Positions 1 through 7,946 are shown, counted from the stretch's first letter. The stretch: 35,748 nt of DNA from an uncultured Thermomicrobiales bacterium (GCA_902806415.1 CADCWN010000082.1:1-35748), one strand, 5' to 3'. The notes: generated from the letters alone by a model not told the origin. Program-made: numbers and translations.

Positions 1-79
1 GTAGGCGTTGCCGACGTGGTACCGCCGAATAAATCCCCGAGATTGTGCTAGGGGCAAGCTCGGTGGCGTTGCAGGCAGA

Positions 80-134
80 CCGGGATTGAAATCCCGGCTA
101 GGGGCTGCGGCCACAAAGTCCACTCAAGTGGACT
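80..134. repeat. Three-hairpin repeat element, copy A
   Basis: Two clear hairpins lie in order: CCGGGATT-GA-AATCCCGG (80-97) and AGTCCACT-CA-AGTGGACT (117-134), joined by a GC-rich linker with a GGCCAC block. The same arrangement recurs in reverse orientation at 438-496. The paired bases of the last stem differ between copies but stay complementary. The right end touches the MITE that starts at 133. Bases 1-79 show no gene or structure I recognise. Confidence 0.7.
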
Positions 135-372
135 AGGGCGTGTCCTCAGTTAGTCAGGGTCGAGAACGCTGCGGGGGTGTATTCCCACCACCCTCCTGTC
201 ACCGGAGCCGCCGCTCTCGCGGCGCTGTGCGCCGAACCACCGCAGGCAGGCACCACCAGGGAGCGCCGCTTCGGCGATGACGACGCCATCGCGCGGCGCA
301 GCGGGGCCGGCCCGGTTGCTCACCGGGACAACCGCTCGGCCCTCTGACGAGCTAACTGAGGACACGCCCTAG
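133..372. mobile_element. MITE-like element, 240 bp, perfect 21-bp terminal inverted repeats
   Basis: The 21 bases at 133-153 are the exact reverse complement of 352-372. Both ends finish in CTAG, which can be read as a 4-bp target duplication flanking inner repeats that begin GGCGTGTCC. The interior is GC-rich; a 71-codon open frame inside it resembles no transposase, so the element looks non-autonomous. TIRs of this kind with CTAG-type target sites are reminiscent of the IS5 superfamily, but that assignment is only a guess from the ends. It would need a full-length partner transposon elsewhere in the genome to move. Confidence 0.8.
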
Positions 373-437
373 AATTCCTGTGAGGCAGGGCTTTTGCGGG
401 AAAGCAGCGGATCGACAATGCCGCTGCACGCGTACCC

Positions 438-496
438 AGCCTACTTCAGTAGGCTTCGTGGCCGCAGGCCACCTAGCCGGGGATTAAAATCCCCGG
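438..496. repeat. Three-hairpin repeat element, copy B (inverted)
   Basis: Reading plus strand, hairpins AGCCTACT-TC-AGTAGGCT (438-455), GTGGCC-GCA-GGCCAC (459-473) and CCGGGGATT-AA-AATCCCCGG (477-496) follow one another. Its reverse complement aligns with 80-134 along the whole length with small gaps. Relative to copy A the first stem has two compensating base-pair changes, which points to selection for the folded shape. Copies A and B form a large inverted pair around the MITE. Bases 373-437 show nothing I recognise. Confidence 0.7.
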
Positions 497-524
497 TCCA
501 CCACCTCTCGACCAGACCATCGCC

Positions 525-1952
525 CTACCCGAACCGGATAATCCCATCGGGGTCCGGTCCCCAAGGGTCGAGCCGGGAACTGACGCCCCAGGCCGCGTGG
601 GGCGCGTAGAGGAAGACCCAGGGGGCGTCGTCGCGCGCGATGGTGCAGGCGCGCTGGAAGAGCCGCGCCCGTGCCTCCGGGTCCACGATCCCGCGCGCCT
701 CGTCGGTGAGGCGATCGACTTCAGCATTGGCGTAGCCCTGCCACCACGGCCCGCGCACCCCGGAGTGGAACTTCTCGCGCAGCACCCGGTAGGTGCTCGG
801 CGGGGAGGAGTCGAAGAGGCAGAGGTCGCCGATCCGCTTGTCGCGCACCATGTAGGCGTAGGCGATCCGATCTTCATGCTCGCGGATGGTGACCCGGATA
901 CCGGCCAGCGGGTATTGCTCGGTCAGGGCGCGGGCGAGGTCGCGCGCCTCGTCCGGCATCGTCGTCGGGATATCGACCGTGAGCGCGATCCCGTCAGGAT
1001 ACCCGGCGTCGGCGAGCAACTTTCGGGCCAATGCCGGGTCGTACGTGTATGGTTGGCTGGCTGGATCGTAGGCCCGATGTAGGGCGGTGAACGGGCCGTG
1101 GAGACGCTCGGCCGCGCCGTCGAACAACCCGTCGATCAGGCGCGGGGTGTCGAGCGCATGGTTGAGCGCCTGGCGGACGCGCCGATCGGTGCAGACGCCA
1201 CTATGCAGATTGCAGAGGAAGATGATGCAGGTCGTGCTGGAGGCCGTCACCGCCCGGGCCGTCGGCGCGTCGCGCAGTCGCCGCACGCCCTGCGGCGTCA
1301 CCTTCGTGGCGATGTCGCCCTCCCCCGCCAGCAGCCGATCGACGCGCCGCTCGTGATCGGGTTCGGCCAGCCAGCGCAATCGCCGGACTCCCGCCTCGCC
1401 GTGCCAGCCGCCCGCGAACGCCTCCATCGTGATCTCATGCCCGTTCGCCTCGACGACGCGGAATGGGCCGCTGCCGATCGCGCGGTCGGGCAAGCCGTCG
1501 AGCGCGCCACGCGGGGCGATCGGTAGGGCAACGAGCAGATCGAGCAGATCTGCGCTCGGCTCCCCCGTGACGATCCTCATGGTCTGATCGTCGACCGCCT
1601 CGACCGTCGCCCCGGCCACGTAGCTGCGGAAGACGCCATCGGTGCCATAACTCCCGCCCAACTCGGGGCTGCGCGCCCGCTCGATCGTGGCGACGACATC
1701 GGCCGCCGCGAGTTGCGCGCCATCATGGAAGCGGACGCCCGCGCGCAGTCGGAAGGTCCAGGTGCGCGCGTCGGGCGCGAGGGTCCAGGACTCGGCGAGC
1801 GCCGGGCCGAAGCGCTCCGGCCCGGTCGAGCGGACGAGGGGATCGTAGACCGCCGCGAGGATATTCAGCCCCTCGCGCGCGTCGCTGAGGATGTGGGGGT
1901 CGGGGAGTGCCACGCTCGATTGGAGGATGGTGACGCCGTCCGGTCGATTCAT
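525..1952 (-). CDS. ABC transporter solute-binding protein, family 5 (peptide/nickel type), without signal peptide
   Basis: The 475-residue product matches the SBP_bac_5 fold. It has an early segment of the type LAESWTLAPDARTWTFRLR followed by GVRFHDGAQL, and a mid-protein stretch with CTDRRVRQALNHALD, both hallmarks of oligopeptide/dipeptide-binding proteins. The start is supported by GGGAGGG seven bases upstream of ATG. Unusually, the N-terminus (MNRPDGVTILQSS) has no signal peptide, hydrophobic segment or lipobox Cys. Only 77 bases separate it from the upstream SDR gene, so no missing leader can be fitted in. No permease or ATPase genes adjoin. Either it binds a ligand inside the cell, or it is exported another way, or it is a decayed copy. 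Family call is firm; ligand unknown. Confidence 0.85.
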   Translation of the reverse strand: MNRPDGVTILQSSVALPDPHILSDAREGLNILAAVYDPLVRSTGPERFGPALAESWTLAPDARTWTFRLRAGVRFHDGAQLAAADVVATIERARSPELGGSYGTDGVFRSYVAGATVEAVDDQTMRIVTGEPSADLLDLLVALPIAPRGALDGLPDRAIGSGPFRVVEANGHEITMEAFAGGWHGEAGVRRLRWLAEPDHERRVDRLLAGEGDIATKVTPQGVRRLRDAPTARAVTASSTTCIIFLCNLHSGVCTDRRVRQALNHALDTPRLIDGLFDGAAERLHGPFTALHRAYDPASQPYTYDPALARKLLADAGYPDGIALTVDIPTTMPDEARDLARALTEQYPLAGIRVTIREHEDRIAYAYMVRDKRIGDLCLFDSSPPSTYRVLREKFHSGVRGPWWQGYANAEVDRLTDEARGIVDPEARARLFQRACTIARDDAPWVFLYAPHAAWGVSSRLDPWGPDPDGIIRFG

Positions 1953-2029
1953 CGTGCTGCCCTCCCCATATCTTCCGGGCGCGCTCGCGCGTGGTCGTGG
2001 CCGCGCGACCGCTCACGCGGGGGCGGCGC

Positions 2030-2884
2030 TCAGGGTGCGGCGACGTGATCGCGCCACGAGTGGGCCGGGGCGTAACCGAGCAATTCGCGCGCCTTGCCGA
2101 TCGCCAGCAGCGTCTCGTGCTCGCTGATCGCGGCGCGGAGGGGCAGATCGGGGAAGACCTCGGCCAGCAGATCGCGGCTGGGGCGCGGCATCACGGTGTC
2201 GGCGGCGGCGATGATGAACGACTCCGCGCCCGCGATCGGCGCTTCCAGGCCGAGGCGGCAGCTCTGCGCCACGTCGCGCGCGTCCACATAGCCCCAGAGG
2301 TTCCACTTGCGGGCGCGCGGGTTGTCCCAGAAGGTGGGGAAGGTCTGGTAGCGCTCGATCGCCATGATGTTGGAGAAGCGCAGTCCCACGATCGGGATGC
2401 CGCTCCAGCGCGCCATCTGCCGCGCCATCTCCTCCATCAGCACCTTCGACAGCGCATAGCTGGAGTTGGCGATGAGCGGGTGCGCCTCGTCGATCGGGGC
2501 GTAGGATGGCGGCGGATTGTCGAACGGCAGGCCGAGCGTCGTCTCGCTCGACGCCCAGACGATCCGGCGCAGGCCCAGGGCGCTCGCCGCGCTGAAGACG
2601 TTGTAGGTGCTGGCGAGGTTCTCGCGGAAGGTGACTTCCTCGGTGCGGATCCCCGACGAGGGGATCGCCGCGAGGTGGACGACGCCGAACGCCCCCGCCA
2701 GGACTTCGTAGACCTGCCCGAGTTGCGTCAGGTCGGCGCGCAGGAAGCGGCCCTGCGGCTCCGGCGGCGGGGCGAGATCGACATTCAGCACGTCGTAGCC
2801 GTGGTCCAGTAACTCGCGCACCGTGGCGCGACCCGCCTTGCCGCTGCCGCCGGTGACGACCACCCGCTGCCCCGCGCCGCTCAT
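2030..2884 (-). CDS. NAD-dependent epimerase/dehydratase (extended SDR)
   Basis: This is a Rossmann-fold extended short-chain dehydrogenase. The N-terminal nucleotide-binding motif is VVVTGGSGKAGRA; a DLTQLGQV segment and VVHLAAIPS follow. The catalytic Tyr/Lys pair lies in SSYALSK and a Ser lies upstream in WASSETT. The fold and length (about 284 residues) fit nucleotide-sugar epimerases and uronate dehydrogenases; the substrate cannot be read from sequence. Two adjacent ATGs (2887 and 2884) follow a run of Gs that is too close to the first, so 2884 is preferred; a GTG at 2902 is possible but lacks a ribosome site. The solute-binding-protein gene lies 77 bases downstream on the same strand, so the two may be co-transcribed and act in uptake and use of one compound. 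Confidence 0.85.
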   Translation of the reverse strand: MSGAGQRVVVTGGSGKAGRATVRELLDHGYDVLNVDLAPPPEPQGRFLRADLTQLGQVYEVLAGAFGVVHLAAIPSSGIRTEEVTFRENLASTYNVFSAASALGLRRIVWASSETTLGLPFDNPPPSYAPIDEAHPLIANSSYALSKVLMEEMARQMARWSGIPIVGLRFSNIMAIERYQTFPTFWDNPRARKWNLWGYVDARDVAQSCRLGLEAPIAGAESFIIAAADTVMPRPSRDLLAEVFPDLPLRAAISEHETLLAIGKARELLGYAPAHSWRDHVAAP

Positions 2885-2992
2885 CATCCCCCCCCTTGCC
2901 ACTTAACCCCTGGCCCGTCCCTCAAATGCGGCAGAGGGTCATCGTAACACGTCTCGCTCGGGCGGTCGCTTATAGATCGGGGCTGCGCGACG

Positions 2993-3018
2993 AGGCAGGC
3001 GGTTGCAACCGCCTGCCT
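2993..3018. repeat. Perfect 26-bp palindrome
   Basis: The 13-base half-site AGGCAGGCGGTTG is followed directly by its reverse complement, giving a loop-free palindrome between the SDR and the deazaflavin-protein genes. Its half resembles a stretch at 29505-29514 inside the second MITE-like element. It could extrude as a cruciform or fold as an RNA hairpin. It lies downstream of the minus-strand gene at 3129-3560, without a T run. Confidence 0.7.
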
Positions 3019-3092
3019 TATGCCCGTCAATGGTCTCCTCGTCGCTCGTGGTTCCTGGCTGGAGCGATGACGTACCGCACCTCAACGAGGCA

Positions 3093-3114
3093 CCCCTCCC
3101 CTGGAGGGGAGGGG
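3093..3114. repeat. C/G-rich dispersed palindrome
   Basis: CCCCTCCCC and GGGGAGGGG are separated by four bases, 15 bases beyond the stop of the minus-strand gene at 3129. Related C-run/G-run palindromes occur near 11.7, 19.9 and 24.7 kb. It may act as a terminator-like hairpin here. Confidence 0.55.
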
Positions 3115-3128
3115 CCGGGGGAGAGGTC

Positions 3129-3560
3129 TCAGCCAAGCCGCTCCAGGACGACGACCGGGATCCGGCGGCTGGTCTTCTCCGCGTACGCCTTGAAGCCGGG
3201 CATCATCGCCGCCTGCTGATCGTAGAGGCGGGTGCGCTCCGGCTCGCCGGGTACGCTGGCGCGCGCCTGGAACTTCTCGGTCCCTACTTCCAGCGTCACC
3301 TCGGGATTCGCGACCAGATTGTGGTACCAGTCCGGGTTGGTATCCGCCCCGCCTTTCGAGGCGATGATGACCAGCTTGTCGCCATCCTTGCTGTAGACCA
3401 GCGGCGAGATCCGCGGCTGCCCGCTCTTCGCGCCGGTTGTGGTCAAGAGGATCATCGGCGCGCCCTCGAACGGGCCGCCCACGCGCCCCCCATTGGCGCG
3501 AAATTCGTCGATGACTTGCTCGTTGAACGACTTTTCACTCGTTGTGCCGGACACAGACAT
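3129..3560 (-). CDS. Nitroreductase-fold deazaflavin (F420)-dependent oxidoreductase family protein
   Basis: The 143-residue protein contains the segments PMILLTTTGAKSGQPRISPL, KLVIIASKGGADTNPDWYHN and NPEVTLEVGTEKFQARA. These are characteristic of the split-barrel Ddn-like family (nitroreductase family deazaflavin-dependent oxidoreductases). Members bind coenzyme F420 and reduce varied substrates; the true substrate here is unknown and F420 use is assumed from the family. The start at 3560 is chosen because AAAGGAGGAGAG lies immediately upstream with good spacing; a longer frame to 3581 would run through that site. It is transcribed alone: a terminator lies upstream at 3657-3690. Confidence 0.88.
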   Translation of the reverse strand: MSVSGTTSEKSFNEQVIDEFRANGGRVGGPFEGAPMILLTTTGAKSGQPRISPLVYSKDGDKLVIIASKGGADTNPDWYHNLVANPEVTLEVGTEKFQARASVPGEPERTRLYDQQAAMMPGFKAYAEKTSRRIPVVVLERLG

Positions 3561-3656
3561 GACTCTCCTCCTTTGCAGCATAACGCGGCGTCTCCGCTCG
3601 GCTATAACGCCGGGCTTGTGTGCCTATTCCGAGCGGCGGACGTTTTCACCGGGGGC

Positions 3657-3690
3657 AAAAAGATGAGCCGGGTCTGGGGGGACCCGGCTC
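3657..3690 (-). terminator. Rho-independent terminator (minus strand)
   Basis: GAGCCGGGTC (3665-3674) pairs perfectly with GACCCGGCTC (3681-3690) over a 6-base loop. On the minus strand the hairpin is followed two bases later by five Ts (3661-3657). It lies about 230 bases past the stop of the response regulator gene and before the start of the deazaflavin-protein gene, so it likely ends the regulator transcript. The rest of 3561-3919 shows no gene. Confidence 0.7.
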
Positions 3691-3919
3691 GGGAAGGGTG
3701 GAAGGAGGGATAGGAAGGAGGAAGGTGTTAAACATGCTGTTCTCTACTTCCTATCCTACAGCACAGTTATCGCGCGGGCTATCACCCATCGGGTGCAACA
3801 GCGAGCAGTACCTCCGTACCGCTGGCGTCGCCTCGCCGCTGTATGGCGGCCCGATTTCCGCACGGCCACGGACGCACGGCGACGCGACCTCCTGGCCTGG
3901 GTCGCTCGAAGGTCGGTGG

Positions 3920-4621
3920 TCAGATCGTGAAGCGGTAGCCGAGGCCGCGCACGGTCAGGAGGTGGACGGGGGCGCTGGGCCGGGTCTCGATCTTCTCGCG
4001 CAGCCAGCGGATGTGGACATCGACCGTGCGGGTGTCCACCGGGTAATCGTAGCCCCAGACCCGCGCCAGTAGCGCCTCGCGCGAGAGGACGACGCCGGGA
4101 TGGCGGGCCAGGCACAGCAACAGGTCGAACTCCTTCGGCTTGAGGGCGAGCGGCTTCCCCGACCAGGTGGCCTGATGGCGCGCGGGATCGATCAGGAGCG
4201 GCCCAGCTTCGAGGGTCGGGCTGGTGCCGACGGCGGCGGTCGTACCGGCTTCGGCGAGCTCGCTGCGGCGCAGTAGCGCCTTGAGGCGCGCGAGGAGTTC
4301 GCGCATCGAGAACGGCTTGGTCAGGTAGTCATCCGCCCCGAGTTCCAGGCCGAGGACCGTGTCGGTCTCGCCCTCGCGCGCGGTGAGCATGATGATCGGC
4401 ACCGCCGACTCGCGGCGCAGCGCGCGGCAGACCTCGAAGCCGTCGAGGCCGGGGAGCATCACATCGAGCAGGACGGCATCGGGGCGCTCGCGCTTGGCGG
4501 CGGCGAGGGCTGTGGGGCCGTCGTGCGCGGCGATCGGGGAGTACCCCTCGCGTCGTAAGTTGTAGCCGATCGTCTCCGTCAGCACCCGCTCATCATCGAC
4601 CACCAGGATTTTCTTGCTCAT
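3920..4621 (-). CDS. OmpR/PhoB-type response regulator (orphan in this window)
   Basis: The 233-residue protein has an N-terminal receiver domain: acidic pair D9-D10, phospho-acceptor D53 in LLDVMLPG, T80 in MLTAREG, and K102 in LTKPFS. A Trans_reg_C winged helix follows, about residues 135-233, with KPKEFDLLLCL, VWGYDYPVDTRTVDVHI and TVRGLGYRF. It should bind direct-repeat DNA as a phosphorylated dimer. Start 4621 follows GGAAGGGAA; the upstream in-frame extension is proline-rich and unlike the family. No sensor kinase gene adjoins. Possible PhoP-type half-sites lie in its own promoter (4688-4704), suggesting autoregulation. Closest by motif to PhoP/RegX3/PhoB regulators; the signal is not known from sequence. 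Confidence 0.92.
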   Translation of the reverse strand: MSKKILVVDDERVLTETIGYNLRREGYSPIAAHDGPTALAAAKRERPDAVLLDVMLPGLDGFEVCRALRRESAVPIIMLTAREGETDTVLGLELGADDYLTKPFSMRELLARLKALLRRSELAEAGTTAAVGTSPTLEAGPLLIDPARHQATWSGKPLALKPKEFDLLLCLARHPGVVLSREALLARVWGYDYPVDTRTVDVHIRWLREKIETRPSAPVHLLTVRGLGYRFTI

Positions 4622-4672
4622 AATTCCCTTCCGCTTCGCGAAGGGAGGGCGAGCAGCGTCCTCCCGGAAGGG

Positions 4673-4704
4673 ACGATACCACGCCGATGTTAGTGGAATG
4701 TTAA
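4673..4704 (-). promoter_or_regulatory. Possible PhoP-box direct repeat and -10 upstream of the response regulator
   Basis: On the minus strand TTAACA (4704-4699), five bases, then CTAACA (4693-4688) form an 11-bp-period direct repeat. This is the layout known for PhoP-family regulators in Bacillus. TATCGT (4678-4673) downstream could be the -10 of an activator-dependent promoter. The site sits in an otherwise GC-rich spacer of 164 bases between larE and the regulator. The function is inferred. Confidence 0.45.
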
Positions 4705-4785
4705 ATGGCTGTGGGGCGGGCAGGCAGCAGGCAGTTGATGGCGGTGGCGGTGTGGGGGCTGGCGGCTTCAGCCACCTGCTACTCT

Positions 4786-5640
4786 TCACACCCGGCGCAC
4801 GGCGATCGGGACCGGCAGTGTGGCGTTCATGCTGCCGCTGCGGAACCCTTCGAGGTCGAGGGTGATATAGACGTAGCCGAGCGACTTGAAGTGCTCGACA
4901 AGGGCCGCGCGCGTCTCGGCCTCCACGAGGCGCGGCAGGCTGTCGAGCGGCACCTCGATCCGGGCGGTGTCGCCGTGGTGGCGGACGCGCAGCTGTTGTA
5001 AGCCGAGATCGCGCAGGAACCGCTCGCCCTGCCAGACCTGGGTGAGCACACCGGCATCGATCGGCGTCCCGTAGGCGACGCGCGAGGAGAGGCAGGCCAT
5101 CGCGGGCTTGTCCCAGTTCGGGACGCCGAGCGCCAGCGCGGCCGCGCGGATGTCGGCCTTGTACATCCCCGCCTCTTGCAGCGGGGCGCGCACGCTCCGC
5201 TCGCGCGCCGCGACCGCGCCGGGGCGGTGATCGCCGGTGTCGTCCATATTCGCGCCGTAGACGATGTGCGGGATCCCCTCGCGCGCGGCGATCGCCTCCA
5301 ACTCATCGAAGAGGGCGGTCTTGCAGAAGTAACAGCGGTTGCTCGGGTTCGCGGCGTAGTTCGGGTCGGCGAGCTCGGTGGTGTAGGTGGTGATGACGGG
5401 GATATTCAGCCCGCGCGCGACCGCCAGCGCGCCCTCGACCTCGTCGCTGGCGATACTCTCGGAGGCCGAGAGGACCCCGACCGCCCGCTCGCCGAGGGTG
5501 TCGTGCGCCACTTTCAGCAGCAGCGTGCTGTCGATCCCGCCGGAATAGGCGACGAGGACCGAGCCGAGCTCGCGCAGGATCGCCCGCATCCGCTCCAGCT
5601 TCTCTTCCACGGCAACGTCCAGGGCGGGGCTCGTGGTCAT
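4786..5640 (-). CDS. larE: LarE, ATP-dependent sulfur transferase for the nickel-pincer nucleotide cofactor
   Basis: The 284-residue protein has the PP-loop SGGIDST at 33-39, NRCYFCK with C103 and C106, and ACLSSR with C183. LarE adenylates pyridinium-dicarboxylate mononucleotide made by LarB and inserts sulfur to give the pincer dithio ligand of lactate racemase-type enzymes. Family knowledge distinguishes single-Cys LarE, which sacrifices its own sulfur, from three-Cys forms that bind a [4Fe-4S] cluster and can turn over. The CxxC plus third Cys here fits the latter (inference). Start 5640 follows GGAGGAACC directly. larB lies 102 bases upstream on the same strand, separated by heptamer repeats. 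Neither larA nor larC is in the window. Confidence 0.93.
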   Translation of the reverse strand: MTTSPALDVAVEEKLERMRAILRELGSVLVAYSGGIDSTLLLKVAHDTLGERAVGVLSASESIASDEVEGALAVARGLNIPVITTYTTELADPNYAANPSNRCYFCKTALFDELEAIAAREGIPHIVYGANMDDTGDHRPGAVAARERSVRAPLQEAGMYKADIRAAALALGVPNWDKPAMACLSSRVAYGTPIDAGVLTQVWQGERFLRDLGLQQLRVRHHGDTARIEVPLDSLPRLVEAETRAALVEHFKSLGYVYITLDLEGFRSGSMNATLPVPIAVRRV

Positions 5641-5660
5641 GGTTCCTCCGTTGGCAGTTG

Positions 5661-5758
5661 GTAGTCGGTAGTCGGTAGTCGTCGTGAAGGAGGCCGAGCA
5701 CGTTGCCATACTCCAATCTCTCTACGGACTACGGACTACGGACTACCGACTAGCTACT
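5661..5758. repeat. Heptamer tandem repeats in inverted orientation between larB and larE
   Basis: Three copies of GTAGTCG occupy 5661-5681. Facing them, three copies of ACGGACT, then ACCGACT and a decayed unit occupy 5724-5758. The two blocks are partly complementary, so transcript read from larB into larE could fold into a long hairpin. The right block overlaps the end of larB and supplies its last codons and TAG stop (5743-5745). Confidence 0.8.
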
Positions 5759-6540
5759 GCGGACTGATTCGCGATCATCGCGGCGGTCGCGCCAGCGCCG
5801 ATCCCGTTGTCGATGTTAACGACCGTGAGGCCCGGCGCGCAGGTTTGGAGCATCGAGAGGAGGGCGGCGACCCCGCCCCCACCGGCCCCGTAGCCGACCG
5901 AGGTCGGCAGGCCGATCGTCGGCACCGTCGCGAGCCCCGCGACGACCGAGGGCAGCGCGCCGTCCATCCCCGCCGCGACGATCAGCGTCGCGACCCCGTC
6001 GTCGAGCAGGGCGCGCAGCGGCGCGAAGAGGCGGTGCAGCCCCGCGACCCCGACATCGGCCACCAGCGTGACCCGGCAGCCCATCGCCTCGGCCATCGCC
6101 CGCGCCTCGTCGGCGACCGGCAAGTCGGAGGTCCCGGCGGTGAGGATGCCGACATGCCCGCCGGTCCGCGCGGGCGCGAACTCGGCGCGGCGCACCATGA
6201 CGGTCGGGAAGTCGCCGCGTCGCTCGACCGCGAACTCCGGCGCGGCGAAAGCCGTCGCGAGGGCGGCATACTGCGCCGCATCGACCCGACTGGCGAGGGC
6301 CATCCCGCGCGCCGCGACCATCCGCCCGACGATCGCCACGACCTGCTCCGTCGTCTTGCCCGCCGCGTAGACGACCTCGGGTCGCCCCGAGCGCCCCTGG
6401 CGCTCGAGGTCGAGGCGCGCGAAATCCTCGACCGCCGTGATCGTCGTCCCGCTCGCTGTCGCGGTGGTGGTCGTCGCCGAGGTACCGAAGGCACTGAACG
6501 CGGCGAGCGCGGCATCGAGGTTAGCAGTTTGATCGGCCAC
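5743..6540 (-). CDS. larB: LarB, NaAD carboxylase/hydrolase of nickel-pincer cofactor synthesis
   Basis: LarB carboxylates the pyridine ring of nicotinic acid adenine dinucleotide and releases the mononucleotide that LarE then thiolates. The C-terminal half matches the AIR-carboxylase (PurE)-like fold: HVGILTAGTSDLPVADEA, VADVGVAGLHRL, LIVAAGMDGALPSVVAGL, GLPTSVGYGAGGGG and a NIDNGIGAGATAA tail. The length of 265 residues is usual for the family. GTG at 6540 is taken as start because GGAG lies five bases upstream; the longer frame to 6606 crosses the predicted promoter. The last residues (VASR) and the stop are written in the heptamer repeat. It precedes larE on the same strand. Confidence 0.92.
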   Translation of the reverse strand: MADQTANLDAALAAFSAFGTSATTTTATASGTTITAVEDFARLDLERQGRSGRPEVVYAAGKTTEQVVAIVGRMVAARGMALASRVDAAQYAALATAFAAPEFAVERRGDFPTVMVRRAEFAPARTGGHVGILTAGTSDLPVADEARAMAEAMGCRVTLVADVGVAGLHRLFAPLRALLDDGVATLIVAAGMDGALPSVVAGLATVPTIGLPTSVGYGAGGGGVAALLSMLQTCAPGLTVVNIDNGIGAGATAAMIANQSAVASR

Positions 6541-6574
6541 AAGCACTCCAAAGAAAAGCTGACGAATGTGTCTA

Positions 6575-6597
6575 TGTCCCGACTGGACACCGTTATA
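6575..6597 (-). promoter_or_regulatory. Candidate larB promoter -10 with overlapping palindromic operator
   Basis: On the minus strand TATAAC (6597-6592) could be a -10. The 15-base palindrome TGTCCAGTCGGGACA (6589-6575; arms of five, spacer of five) lies where transcription would begin. No convincing -35 is visible. A repressor or activator site for the lar genes is a reasonable inference. Confidence 0.4.
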
Positions 6598-6791
6598 TGG
6601 TACCACGGCGCGATAGGCAGGGCGTGAAAGGCGACCTCTCCCGTTCCCCCAAGCCTTCCCGAGCGGGATGCCGCGCCTGGTAGAACGTTGTACGGGATGA
6701 GAATCTTCCGGCGCTCGGACTGGCGTTCCGCCCTATCGCACAATGGTCCCGCTTAACTCCCCGCGCGCGTCGTTCCGGCGCGACGATGGGC

Positions 6792-6797
6792 TATACT
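6792..6797 (+). promoter_or_regulatory. Candidate -10 of the threonine aldolase gene
   Basis: TATACT lies 67 bases before the ATG at 6864, in the short divergent spacer between larB and the aldolase. The -35 region is poor. The same TATACT hexamer appears before glcF and before the MoxR gene. Confidence 0.4.
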
Positions 6798-6863
6798 CCA
6801 TGCTGGAAAGAGGATTAGCGGCGCGGCGCGAGTCGGCGCGAGGAGCGAGGGAGGAACGCGACC

Positions 6864-7946
6864 ATGGCGCACCCGGATGGCTTCATCGATCTGCGGAGCG
6901 ATACCGTGACCCACCCCACGCCGGCGATGCGCCGCGCGATGGCCGAGGCCGAGGTCGGCGACGACCAGTACGGCGAGGATCCGACCGTGCGCCGCCTGGA
7001 AGAGGCGTCGGCGGAGAAGCTGGGCAAGGAGGCGGCGTGCTACGTCTCGTCCGGCACGATGGGGAACCTGATCGCCATCCTCGCGCACTGCGGGCGCGGC
7101 GACGAGGTCCTGCTCGGGGATGAGTGCCACGTCCTGTGGTACGAGAGCGGCGGCGCGGCGACCCTCGGCGGGCTGCCGTTCAACAAGCTGCGCACCGATC
7201 GCTTCGGGCGGATCGACCCGCGCGAGATCGCCGACATGATCCGCATCCCGCGCGCCGGGTATCCGCGCACCGGCGTCCTCTGCCTGGAGAATACGCATAA
7301 TCGTTGTGGCGGCGCGGTCCTGCACCCGGACTATTTCGCCGGGGTCAAGCAGGTCGCCGACGCGCGCGGCGTGCCGGTCCACCTCGATGGCGCGCGGATC
7401 TTCAATGCCGCCGCCGCGCTCGGGCTCCCGGCCAGCGAGGTTGTGGCATCGCTCGACTCGATCCAGTTCTGCTTCTCCAAGGCGCTCGCCGCGCCGGTCG
7501 GCTCGATCGTCGTCGGCTCGAGCGATTTCATCGCGCGGGTGCGCGGCAATCGTAAGCTCGTCGGCGGGGCGATGCGCCAGGCGGGGGTGATCGCCGCCGC
7601 CGCGCTCGTCGGCCTCACCGAGATGGTCGAGCGACTGCCCGAGGATCACCGTCGCGCCCGCCGCCTGGCCGAGGGGCTGGCGCAGATCCCCGGCGTGACG
7701 GTCGATCTGGAGACGGTGCAGAGCAACATCGTGATCTTCAAGCCCGACCCGGCGCAGATCACGACCGAGGAGTTCATCGCCGGGATGGTCGAGGGGGGCG
7801 TGCGCGTCTCCAACTACGGCCTGCGCGGCCTGCGGATGGTGACCCACTATCAGATCACCGACGACGATGTCGAGCGGGCGCTGCGGATCGCCGGGGGGCT
7901 GATGGAGAGCCGCTCGGTCGCCCCGGTCGGCGCGACGGTGGCCTGA
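6864..7946 (+). CDS. ltaE: Low-specificity L-threonine aldolase (PLP-dependent)
   Basis: The enzyme splits L-threonine and allo-threonine to glycine and acetaldehyde with pyridoxal phosphate. The 360-residue protein shows the fold-type I features of this family: [18 protein letters not shown] at the N-terminus, the [15 protein letters not shown] block, SSGTMGN for cofactor phosphate, H89 in DECHV stacking over the ring, VHLDGARI with D175, and the Schiff-base lysine K206 in [12 protein letters not shown]. The start follows GGGAGG nine bases upstream. DUF2085 follows after 38 bases, so the two may share a transcript. Related beta-eliminating lyases cannot be fully excluded, but the motif set favours the aldolase. 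Confidence 0.92.
   Translation: MAHPDGFIDLRSDTVTHPTPAMRRAMAEAEVGDDQYGEDPTVRRLEEASAEKLGKEAACYVSSGTMGNLIAILAHCGRGDEVLLGDECHVLWYESGGAATLGGLPFNKLRTDRFGRIDPREIADMIRIPRAGYPRTGVLCLENTHNRCGGAVLHPDYFAGVKQVADARGVPVHLDGARIFNAAAALGLPASEVVASLDSIQFCFSKALAAPVGSIVVGSSDFIARVRGNRKLVGGAMRQAGVIAAAALVGLTEMVERLPEDHRRARRLAEGLAQIPGVTVDLETVQSNIVIFKPDPAQITTEEFIAGMVEGGVRVSNYGLRGLRMVTHYQITDDDVERALRIAGGLMESRSVAPVGATVA

Noticed and set aside
150..365. A 71-codon frame inside the 240-bp MITE
   Set aside because: No transposase motif and no ribosome site. It is contained within a non-coding element.
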